Positions 26,501-37,875 of a stretch of 64,000 bases of DNA are shown here, in pieces; position 1 is the stretch's first letter, and each line of letters begins with the position of its first letter. Both the position numbers and the translations under genes were made by a program. The stretch is from Trichinella spiralis. Lineage: Eukaryota; Nematoda; Enoplea; Trichinellida; Trichinellidae. The stretch is from assembly GCA_000181795.3 (NCBI GenBank), contig CM012954.1, forward strand, positions 6,800,228 to 6,864,227, given 5' to 3'. The notes under the pieces are model-generated. The model worked only from the letters and a program-made list of their open reading frames with translations, searched no databases and was not told the origin of the DNA.

Positions 26501-26582
26501 AAAAAAAAATTAAATCCTTTCTCATACCTGCAGAAATGCCGAAATTTGAATAAAATAGCAAGATGAGCACTGACCAGAGCAT
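23502..26582 (-). CDS. PAN-ZP transmembrane protein (NOAH/LET-653/NompA type)
   Basis: Apical extracellular matrix (cuticle) protein. Eleven exons in transcript order: 26582-26528, 26454-26326, 26266-26117, 26046-25777, 25198-24941, 24825-24647, 24576-24443, 24379-24210, 24138-24057, 23972-23846 and 23777-23502; 609 aa, phases consistent. Signal peptide MLWSVLILLFYSNFGISA, three Cys-rich PAN/apple domains (exons 2-3, 4 and 5; e.g. SLAMCETLCSMENHFQC), then a ZP domain (from about residue 290; FMRIVDTDGNIVTEAEMG, LNLYCNVNFCETNC), a dibasic furin-like site KRKRKH, one membrane segment (LYGSVAIVLLAVVGFALTW) and a short basic tail. At the ZP-C entry, where LID.xGC is usual, it reads LIDERGFLP, so that cysteine appears absent. 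One acceptor is weak (ggag at 24139). PAN plus ZP architecture is known from nematode NOAH-1/2 and LET-653 and insect NompA; which one this is remains unclear. Confidence 0.88.
24838..24868. repeat. (AT)n microsatellite in PAN-ZP intron
   Basis: About 31 bp of near-perfect AT repeat just upstream of the acceptor of the first ZP exon (minus strand). Confidence 0.95.
25745..25768. repeat. (AAAT)n microsatellite in PAN-ZP intron
   Basis: Six tandem AAAT units between two PAN-domain exons. Confidence 0.95.
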
Positions 26583-28019
26583 ATCGACCCGCTACGCATC
26601 ATTGGAATGGCATAAGTCAAGCAAAAGGTGGTCGATCGTCGCCGGCAAGTGTGATGAAATGAGTGATGTAGCAACTTTTTAAAAAAGCCACTCGAACTTT
26701 GCAGAGACTGAAAATCAAGCTTGCAGTTCAAAGAACTTTCCACTCATACCACTATAGTGCAGTCAATCACCTTTTCACACGGTTCCCGGCTTCTTTTCAG
26801 CCCACAGCCCACTTTTGACCGCGATAGTCTAGCGGGGACGTTCACCCAACTGTTTCCGTCCACATACTGCGTTCAATTTATCCACCTGATTGTTCAGAAA
26901 TTTCTCGACCCAATTCTTCCAATACCCCTCTCCACTGGCACATCCTCATACTTAATATCCTCTTTGATTTTAATTTTCTTCCTTCTTCACTTTTCATCAA
27001 TTGCATTGCTTGAAATGGTACATTTCTGCTTTTTCCATTCATATATTATTGCTCAAGTAAATTTTGTTGTATCAATTCCAACAACAAAACAACAACAATA
27101 ATGATAACAATGCCAATGACTACAATAATAACAGCCCTGCACTGCAAATGTCGTTGGCATGAGGTGTCACCTCAAAAGATGTTACCTTGGAAGTTAAATG
27201 TTCAACCGGATCATATTCATGCTAGCCGTTTAACCTGAATTTGCCCATCCATCACAATTACAACAATAGTACTCAATAATCGCCAAACATTGCGCAAACA
27301 ATTATCAAAAACTAGCTATGCCATTCTTCAATAAAAGCAATAATGTTAGAGAAAAAAATTAAAATAAAAAGAAGGAAATTATCCATGGGTCATAGTTGAA
27401 TAAAAGAATTGTCGTTCAAGTTTGCAAAGTTTGCATACAATTCATTTCATTTTGTGACAAAGTTCATCAACAGCTAAGAAGAACATTGTGAAAAAGCTGC
27501 GTCTTTCTATCACACTTATTGAACAATATGCAAATTAAAATTATGCAAAAACGATTAAATTCTGATGAGCCATTTTAAATTTGATCATAAATTCATTAAC
27601 ATTTACATAAAATTTGCCATGTTTCGTACGTCACATTTCAAGATGTACATCGAAGTGTAACGTACTCTGCTTGCTCAGTGCTGCTGATGCTGCTGAAAAT
27701 AAGACAAACACAAACCAAATATACATTAGCCAACAAAATAAAAAAACAAACAGATAATGAAGAAAGAGGAATACAACCCGATGCTATTAAAAAAATCCTC
27801 ATAAACAACTCATAAAATTTCCCTTATCATTATCACATTCGCTATTATTACAATAACATTATATATATATATGCTCATAAATAAATGTTGATTCATTTCA
27901 TTATTCATAAAAGAAAGATTTGACTGAATTGTTAATTTTAAAAAAGTAAAAAAGTAAGTAATGAATGTAAATAGTCAAACCTGGGAATCATTTTTCTAAT
28001 CTTGATACACTGCGAATGT
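26583..28019. other. intergenic region between MTP 3' end and PAN-ZP 5' end
   Basis: About 1.4 kb, AT-rich. It should hold the MTP 3' UTR and the PAN-ZP promoter (both genes on the minus strand). A plus-strand open frame at 26721-27101 has low-complexity composition and no family resemblance. (AT)n occurs near 27850-27862. Confidence 0.55.
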
Positions 28020-31000
28020 TCACGTATCACCACCATGCAGTTCATTACAATCGTGGATGATTCTCTTATTCAACAAATAACAATATCCATCCACATGCTT
28101 GCTGGTAACAAAAGGTTGCTTTGAACTTGTCACATTTGGTGCTATTACTGTCAGGCTTTTCCTGCTATTTCCAAGTAAATTTCATTATATACATTTTTTT
28201 ACAATTTGATTAATTTGTTAAAAAATAGAAAAAGAAAAAATAAATCAAACCTGACTAAAAAAGGAGATGAATTCAACTGAAGGCATGTTCGAAAAGGCAA
28301 TGAAGAAAAGTCGACGGTTCCGAAAGAATTAACATTTACATCGACAAATAATTCTGCATCAGACAGCCAAATGGTGCGTTGTGATTTTGGCATATGCAAC
28401 GAAAAAGAGGTATCAACGTAAGCTGACACTCTAAAAATATTTTTAAAAAAAGTTTAAGCAATTCTTCTTCATTTTTTCACAACAAAACATACACTGCATT
28501 CATATTCGCATCTGCATTGAGATACCACATGCTTATGTATACTGAACCAGATACATCTAGCCATAAAAATATACTGCATACTGCAGTCAATATCAGACCA
28601 TTGACAAGTGGTAAGCGTAAAATTGAATTCTGAAGTTGAATGCCAAAATTAGCCACAGTTTTAGGCGTGCCGTCGGCCGACCAAATGGCGTTGTACATAG
28701 TTGAATAATTGTTGAATAAACTAATCGACGGCTGATGAACCGAAAATGCAAAAAATAACACTTCAGCAGCGACAGGATTCTCATTTTCAAAACTCAGATC
28801 TTTGAAATCACTGCTACTTAGCATGCTTTGCATTCCACTGGAATAAATGCCAAACTACAAATGAAATCAAATAATGAAAACTTTATTGCATCAATATTTG
28901 ATTTGTAATTTTTATGACATAAACAAATAACATACCGATAGTACTGAATCACTTTTATTTCTGTATTCTAAAATTGTACCCCAAATCGTTCTAGCCAAAA
29001 TATTGTTTTCAAATTCACCAGCAGCAAAATAAGATGCGAAAATATCATTCGATGCTAAATAATAAAGTACAAAAATGCAATTTTATTCATTTATTAAAAA
29101 ACACTATTAAGTAAAAACGGAAACCATAATAGATGCTTACCAAAAATTGGTCTAGAAACTGGACTGAAATGCGTAATAGCATGAACAGAGCTTGCAAAAT
29201 CCCAACCTAATTTTGGCAGCATCTTCATCAGAGTATTTCTGCAAATAAAGTGGACATTTAATTAATATTTTTTAATTTAAAGATTAAAAATAACCTAATT
29301 TCTTTGTTATGCTCTAACAAATTCCACATTTGAACAAAACTGTGCACATGAAGTTCTCGATCTCTTCTCCAATTTTCTGTCGCAACTGCATTCAGCAACC
29401 ATTTGAATGCATGCATTCGGCTAGAGCACAATTTCACAATCAATTTTACTGCCAAAATTCGATCGGATAAACGCTGCTTTGTGGGACACTGATTTGAAAA
29501 TATACGTTTCAATAATAAAAGAAGCTAAAATAATAAGATAATGAAAAAATACTGAAGACTTATATATGATTAAAGATTGAAAATTTATTTATTTACCTTA
29601 TCGCTACATGTAGAAAAATGGTCAAAAAGCTTCAAAATTGTACTATCTGTTCCATTTGTTGTGCACAACAATTTAATCAGATGCTCTAGCAAAGGATGCG
29701 CATGTTCTCTAAGATTCGCAATTGCACCTAGCCATCTGTTATTTCGATCTTGCAACAACAATGAAAAGAAACGTTCTTTACACTATAATGTTATCCTGAA
29801 CTGGTTAGCTTCCATTTTTTTTAAAAAGCTTCACATACACGTCTAACTTGATCTCCGTGATGCTTTAGTAGTGTTGTGCGCAGAAGTGATGCAATGCAAT
29901 AAAGTAAGCTTTCACTTTGAGGATATTTTTTTTCAAAAACTTCCTAAATTTACAATAAAATTTCATCATAATATACATAGAATTCGATTACCAATAGTTG
30001 CACACAAAGCCACGGTTCTGGATTTGTCAGATGAGCATGCATGTTAAAATATGCATCAGCAAATGATGCAAATTGATCGCTTTCCAAAATTTTAATTGCT
30101 GCCTCGTGACAAGGTTTGGTATTGCAAAGAGCTAATAAATTTAAACATGCCTCCGTCTGCCTGCAAGAAGTTTTTCATTTATACATTCCTCTGAAACTGT
30201 TCCATTAATTGCAATAAATAAATCAAGATTCACCTTGATTGAACGGCATCGCATGTGAAAAGAAATTTATGCAATTTTTCTGCAGACGCACTGTTCACAA
30301 TTTTCCAAAATCTGTTAAAAGATCTTAATCGGGAATCGGCGTTTGGATGAAAATCTGACGAAATTTCCTTGTACACAGAATCACAAGTTAAAGTCTAAAA
30401 TAATCATTTGCTTACACTTGCTAAAATTAAACCAAACACATTGCTAATTACCGCCTCTTATCATACAGAAAATAATGTTCTCATAACTACCTTATTTTTA
30501 ATGCTCAATATTAATGCAAATATTTTTAAAAGAATAAAAAAATTACAACCTCGCTCTCTTTCAAATTTTCAGTATGTTGAGTGTGCCAAGTTTTTGATAA
30601 AAATGAAAGTATAACATCGTCGCTAGTTTTTCCTTGTAGCATCCATTTTTCTAAAATTTTGCTTATGCCAACATTACAATCACGAAATAAAGAAAAAATC
30701 TTACTTCCTGTCCAGTTTTCTACGCATTTACTAAAGTTGGATTCAATTTCACAGTTATCTACTGCTGATAAAAATATCTCACTTTCCCAAGTAAGTTGAT
30801 TTCTATTAAACGATCATTATTTTATACATATAATAACAAATAAATAAATAAATCTCTTACACGTTTCTTATAAACACTGACTGATCATTATACAGCAAGA
30901 AAGTAAAGTTTGCATTATTTATTAAAGTGACAGTTTTTGCTTTTGCATTACTGCTGTTGAAAATAACAGACCAATCGTAATAAGGGATAATGCTGATGGC

Positions 31001-31769
31001 CTGAAAAATACCTTTAGTCTTTTTAATTAAATAACAAGTAAATACTTACTTCAATACGATAATGATGCTGTGGATAGTTATTGAACTGCAAGCAACGTTG
31101 AACATTACATTCTAACCTTGTTTCATTTATAACGATTCCGTGTGAAAACCACTTTTAAAACAAAAATTCAATGTAATAGATCTAAAATTCAATTCATTTT
31201 TAAATTACCTTTTCAGAATCTACTTTATCAGTGAAAAGATGTGCGAAGATATCAATTAATGACCATTCTTCTTCCATCATATTCTCTTCTTCAAAAAATA
31301 ACTGCGTTCCTTCTCTCTGCCATATTAATAAAGCATTTTTGAATATAAGCGAGCAAACTTTCTCCTCGTCACACTGCTTGGTATTCTAATTTTGCTCAAA
31401 ATTAGATTTAAAAAAATCCCAATTTTTAATAAGAAACATTTTACTAGGATTGGGGAAATGAACAAAAAACGCTGATTGGTCGATTCTGGTTTAAAAACTG
31501 AAATTTTCAAATCTATATCCACCCTAGTCACGTGTTGAATAGCTGGTAGCCAAGAACCAATTACGTTAACCTCAGTACGAAAGTGAACGTTGTAGGAAAA
31601 ATTGTCGGCAAAAAAACAACATCCAATTATCAAATGCGCTAAAAATAAATAAACACTGCTTATAATAATATAAATTTAATTGTTGAACTGTAATAAAGTG
31701 CGAAATTTGTTACATACCAATTTTCAATAAATAAATGGTCAAAATTCCCCATATTCGATCCATCGCCAT
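28020..31769 (-). CDS. MTTP: microsomal triglyceride transfer protein large subunit
   Basis: ER-lumen lipid transfer protein that loads lipid onto vitellogenin/apoB-type lipoproteins, partnering with PDI (family knowledge; C. elegans DSC-4). Sixteen exons in transcript order: 31769-31718, 31638-31445, 31376-31209, 31151-31050, 31000-30861, 30802-30550, 30394-30234, 30160-29992, 29943-29841, 29748-29597, 29524-29295, 29238-29141, 29054-28936, 28854-28493, 28430-28251 and 28164-28020. All phases agree and give 875 aa (human 894). Signal segment ILTIYLLKIA. The clearest match is the C-terminal part: FNNYSTM...SADGTP against the human FNGYSDLMSKMLSASGDP region, followed by WLDVSGSVYISMWY against ISGAMEFSLWY. 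The middle is an alpha-helical LPD_N-type repeat region. Three acceptors are AAG. No recognisable ER-retention tail. Confidence 0.85.
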
Positions 31770-32041
31770 TATCTTTCTTTAGCGGTTCACTTTTAGACAA
31801 GTATGCAAAAATTCAAATACAACACATAGGAGCCCATAATCCGACGAACGTTCGTAACGTCAGTTGATAGACAGTTGCCGAAAAATGTACATCAAGTTAA
31901 ACGGAGATGCATTCTGTACTCCATTATCTCTTAAACAATGATAACATCTTGAGTAAAAGCGTCACAATATTGACAAAATGATTCATTTTTGAAAGAAATA
32001 CAACTTGAACGACAACAGAAAGATAAAGTTTCTCAAATTGA
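31770..32041. other. short gap between DHRSX-like stop and MTP start
   Basis: 272 bp between two co-oriented minus-strand genes. It contains no coding frame. On the minus strand an AG (ctaaag) lies 7 bases before the MTP start codon. Confidence 0.5.
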
Positions 32042-33620
32042 TTAATTTCTTTTCACCAGAAACAACTGCAGTGCTTCTTCATCGTCAACAATGTCCATTT
32101 TTGGCAAGGGGACTTCAATTCCATTTTCATAATAAGCACCACTTCTCAGATTTGGTAAGCAAGCTGTCCAAAGCACATTTGCAGCTCCTTCAGCAGGAGT
32201 GAGGAGAATGTATTTTGAAAAAGCTGACTTTAAAAAACGTTGATTTAACCAGCTGGTGTGACGATAAAGTCGAGTATGCACCACGCCTGGGTGTAAAGAA
32301 CAGCATTTAAAATTTGCCGTTTGCATCTTCAGTTTGGCAAGCATTTGCATGTAGTATGATAATGCCAATTTAGAATTTGCATATGACAAGTAACTGCAGT
32401 ATGCATACTTTCGACAGTAATTGTTTGAATAATTTGAACCACCTGGAAGTATCATCAAATTAATTTACATCCCTATACTGAAAATACAATTAAAAAAACA
32501 AGTTACGTTTGTTAACAAACGGAATAGGTTATTTAACTTTAAAATTGAAAATTACATTTTAAAAATATTTTCAAGTGAAATTTTCTTCAGTTCTTTATTA
32601 GCAAAGAGGATCAATATTGTTCGGTAAAAAATAATGTTATGCAACACAATTACTGTAAAAATTAAAGAAAAATCAAGTAAATTCATTACCACTTTCATGC
32701 ATAATTTGAAAATTGTAAACTGTAGAATTCAAAACAAGTCAATTTATTGCAAGTAAATTATTTTTGTTTACTTTGAAAAGTAATACTATTAATTCGTAAA
32801 CATTATTAACTTGAATAAATTTATACTGTTGTTGATGCGGGTCTTCGAGAATCCCATGAACAATTATTAAACTAATGCATTTAGATTTTTATAAATAAAA
32901 CCTTTACATTTAAAGAAACACTCATTATTATAAACGTAACTTGAACAGATACTAAACACTGTGTGTGCATAACGTTTGATAAAGTAGAAAATGAAATATC
33001 ATACCATTGTAAAACCAATTTTGGTTCAACGAAGCAGCAAAAAGCTCAGTCGAGCTGACAGAAATTATTCTACCAAATCCATCATCCTCAGCCGCTCTGC
33101 ATACAAGAGTTTGCAGTGAATTCGTCACCACAGTTGGTGCTATGAAATTTACCATCCACTGCAGTTCCACATTTTTCACTTCAGCGAACGGCGTCAACAT
33201 CACAGCAGCATTATTAACAAGCAGGTTCACTTTGTCGTATTTTCTTTTCAACTTTTCAAGAAAACTTTGAATACTGTTCAACGAACTGAAATCGACCACT
33301 TCGATTACCAAACTGTGCTCATCAGCAATCTCTTTGAAAAGTTCCCTCAAAACAGTGATCATGTCCACATCGTATACAGTAGCCACCACAGTCCAGTTGT
33401 ATTGCAAAAGAATGCGCACTAGCTCGCAGCCGATGCCGCCCACATCCGCTCCTGTAATAATCGCAGTTCGGTTATGAATTTTCGACATTTCCGATAAATA
33501 TTTTTCAAAGCACAGTTTTTTCCAAAAAAACATCTGCTGTATCACTGCTCGAACTGCAATTGCATAGAAGTGGAAAAAATGAAAAATGTTCAGAAAAATC
33601 AGCAGAAAGAAGTAGATCAT
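32042..33620 (-). CDS. DHRSX: short-chain dehydrogenase/reductase, DHRSX-like
   Basis: NAD(P)-dependent oxidoreductase, membrane anchored; DHRSX acts on polyprenol/dolichol intermediates in the ER (family knowledge). Two exons: 33620-33005 and 32442-32042; 338 aa. N-terminal hydrophobic stretch MIYFFLLIFLNIFHFFHFYA, cofactor motif TGADVGGIG (one residue longer than the usual TGxxxGIG), NNAAVM for NNAG, Ser in SVSSTEL, catalytic YANSK. The segment HPGVVHTRLYRH resembles the DPGVVNTDLYKH region of DHRSX, the best reason for this assignment; other RDH-type SDRs remain possible. The start is the first in-frame ATG; an acceptor-like TTTTCAG lies about 46 bases upstream. The 562-bp intron (32443-33004) interrupts the gene between the Ser and Tyr of the active site. 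Confidence 0.7.
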
Positions 33621-33959
33621 GTTTTCCAATATGTGTTTTTTCAGTAGCCAATAAACATGCAAACTGAAAATGTTGCCCAAATGGATATTCTATAACAGTT
33701 TAAAAATTAAATTAAAATAAATGAACATTCCCGAATGCACAAAAACGCAGCAATGAAGAACAAGTAAGGTGTAACAAGACACTTTCAAGTAAATCTCTAA
33801 AACCATCGAGCAGCATGAAATTTAATAGAATTTCAAAAGTCAGATTACTGCAATGCAATCTTTTTCCAATTCTCATTCTTCAACGTTGTGAGCTCTTTCT
33901 CGTGTTTATCAAAAAAACTACCAAATTTGATCAATGGCAGAGCAACAGATTTACACTGA
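33621..33959. other. short gap between WDR4 stop and DHRSX-like start
   Basis: 339 bp between two co-oriented minus-strand genes, without coding support. It holds the WDR4 3' UTR and any DHRSX-like promoter or trans-splice region. Confidence 0.5.
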
Positions 33960-35517
33960 TCAACAGCTTAAAAGTGAGAAAATGAAAATTTCTCGAGTAA
34001 AATGCTTTCGTAAAACGAAAAGAATAAAATTATTACCACTGCACAATTCAGCGTCGCTGTTGAATCGTTGCAAGTTTGATTCAACTCTTTTAAAGCAATT
34101 TGCTTCAAATAAAAACAGTATGACTGGATTTGATTTACACTTTTGAACAACATACAACAGACCCTCTGCCAATATGTGATCGAAGACAGGACCATCACAT
34201 TTCAATACTGTCTCTTGAAAATTCCACTTGGAAAAGTCAATCTGTGCTACCAGACACGCTGATACGCTAAATAAGAAAACTGAAAAATGCAAAACAGTCA
34301 AACATGCGTCAGCTTACTTGAAAAATGACAATACAAAACACTGATCATCAACGACCAATTTTGAAATTTCAGCATCAACAGGTATAACACTATTTAACCG
34401 CTTTAACGACTCTCGGTAATTGTACAAATAAATCAATTTGCCGATGGGCAGCTGCCAGATTCCAATAGTTCCATCCTAAAACCAATCTTTTACATTTTTA
34501 TCACAGCTTTACTTGTAAAAGATTTTAAAAACAAAACATCTTTAAACTTCAAAACTTATACAACAGTAAACATTCATAAACAGTAAATCATAATGACAAC
34601 CTTACGATTCACTACAGTACTAAATAAACAATAAAAATAAATTATCATTTTTCTTACCCCTGAAGCGGACATTAAAAATGACAAATGTTCATCAACTTTC
34701 ATCCAACCGAGACTACGTACAAAGCTAAAACATGGTCAAACGTCTTAAACTCGTCATATAGTCTTTCAATTAAGGGGAAAATTAATAATAATACTTACTC
34801 TTTATGCCCCACGCAGAACGTCTCGATATTGTATGTATTCGGAAAATTACTCACTCGTATACGATTATCACGATCACAAGAAACTATATAACGCAAATCG
34901 GGAGAAAATACCTAAAAATTTCATAATGAATCACAATCAGTATTTCATTCAAAACTGCATTAGAAACCAAATCAAGTATCATTGAAATATGTCCAAGTAA
35001 AACTGACGGTTTTGAAGATGGGGGCTCAAATTGATAAACATTTCCAGCACGATCAGCGATGATAACAGATTGGCCATCGTTGATAAATACCAATGAGGTT
35101 GCCTGTTTTGGCGTAGTGCTAAATTGTAAATTTCAATTAAGAAAAGATAAATTTGAAATATCATTATAAACCAATACCAATGAAAAATTTGAATTTTACG
35201 TCGGATGTCAAAAATTTGCAAACGCTTTCTACTATCACAAACGGCAAACAAACCGCATTCATCCAGCGCTAAGGCTAACAATTCAATTTCAACTTCTGTG
35301 CTTTTCTTTTTTTCTTCATTATTTTCGGACATTTCTTCTGAATTTAGTGCAAAAACTGACAATTCTGATTCCCCATCTCTGCCAAAAATAATCATCATTC
35401 ATAATAAAATCATTTACAGTTGTTTAATCAATCAACTTACAATTTTGATTCCAAACTGTACGCCTTACTACCAACCGCCAACACGGCGAAGGATAATGTT
35501 TTCCGAAATAAAGACAT
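33960..35517 (-). CDS. WDR4: WDR4, non-catalytic subunit of tRNA m7G46 methyltransferase
   Basis: WD-repeat protein that scaffolds METTL1 for N7-methylation of tRNA G46 (yeast Trm82). Seven exons in transcript order: 35517-35441, 35378-35178, 35118-34968, 34911-34799, 34724-34658, 34475-34318 and 34266-33960; 357 aa, phases consistent. Key matches are VIIADRAGNVYQFE followed by LLGHISMILDL, then VFSPDLRYIVSCDRDNRIRV and the GH...GW...FLMSASGDGTIGIWQL blade, corresponding to the conserved GHxSMLxD...SRDEKIRVS region of WDR4. An acidic, Lys-rich insert (EEMSENNEEKKKSTEVE) lies between blades near residue 45. Shorter than human (412) mostly at the C-terminus. Divergent neighbour of PCNA (620 bp between start codons). 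Confidence 0.85.
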
Positions 35518-36137
35518 TTTAAAAAAATTTTAACAAAACAATCTTTCACAAATTAAAAATTGCATAGATTAATTTATTTACAAACATCAGATATTTTTAC
35601 AATTCCAAAATATTTTAAAATTTTCAAAAATTTCCAACCATACAAAAGACTAAACAGTAAAGTAAAAGAATTTACAAGTACGTTAATTTTTACAGAAAAC
35701 ATGTAGGTAGAATTACTAAAATGTTTGAATTCAAGTAAGATAATTTTTAACTACCTAAAAATAGAAATTTCAACATTCTTAATATATTTAAAAAATTTTT
35801 TAATTAATGAAATACAATTTTTGACAGTCTTACGCAAAAACATTAACAACTTTTTTTACGTTTATCTTAAAAATTTAAAATTTAATTCATTAAATTACTT
35901 TATTAGTATTAAATTATCTTTACTTTCATTCTTCATTAATAATTAATTTATTTAAAAAAATTACCGTAACACTTTCTAAATTTGTAGGTCATAAGCGGGA
36001 ACTTTTTGTCATAAATACTGTAACCAATCAAGTATATTCGGAAAATCATTTCTAGTGCTGTTGTATCTTGTGGTGATAGCGTGTGACTGCAGTTTTCATT
36101 CTAACATTCTGACTGTACAACTCGATTGTCTTTAAGC
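35518..36137. promoter_or_regulatory. divergent promoter region, WDR4 (-) and PCNA (+)
   Basis: 620 bp, extremely AT-rich except its PCNA-proximal end, which contains GCGGGAAC at 35995-36002. A plus-strand open frame at 35725-35946 is of low complexity and is not supported. Confidence 0.6.
35995..36002. promoter_or_regulatory. E2F-like site upstream of PCNA
   Basis: GCGGGAAC matches the E2F core (GCGSSAA) and is the only GC-rich element in the 620-bp divergent spacer, 136 bp before the PCNA start codon. PCNA is a classical E2F target in animals; use here is inference. Confidence 0.5.
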
Positions 36138-37609
<1,472 letters not shown>

Positions 37610-37642
37610 TGCGATCGATGAACTAAATTTTTAAAAATACGA

Positions 37643-37648
37643 AATAAA
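37643..37648 (+). other. poly(A) signal of PCNA gene
   Basis: AATAAA 34 bp after the PCNA stop codon. Confidence 0.75.
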
Positions 37649-37875
37649 ATTTGAATGACATATAGAACAGTATAACGAAAGGCACTTTTTAATACACTGT
37701 TCATATTTCGAATTGAAATTTTTATAAAACGATAAATAGATTGCAATAGTATTATCATTTGCCTGAATTGAATTGGACATTTTTCGATAATGAACACCAA
37801 TCCATTTCTGTAAAGAAAAACCGGTAAAAATTCAAGCAAATGACAAATAACAAACGGAAAATAGATGTTCTGCAT

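Noticed and set aside
26721-27101. 126-codon plus-strand open frame.
   Set aside because: Phe/Ser/Leu-rich with no motif; it lies opposite the PAN-ZP promoter and shows no splice context.
35725-35946. Plus-strand frame in the WDR4/PCNA spacer.
   Set aside because: Almost pure Asn/Ile/Phe/Lys composition from AT-rich DNA; no family likeness.
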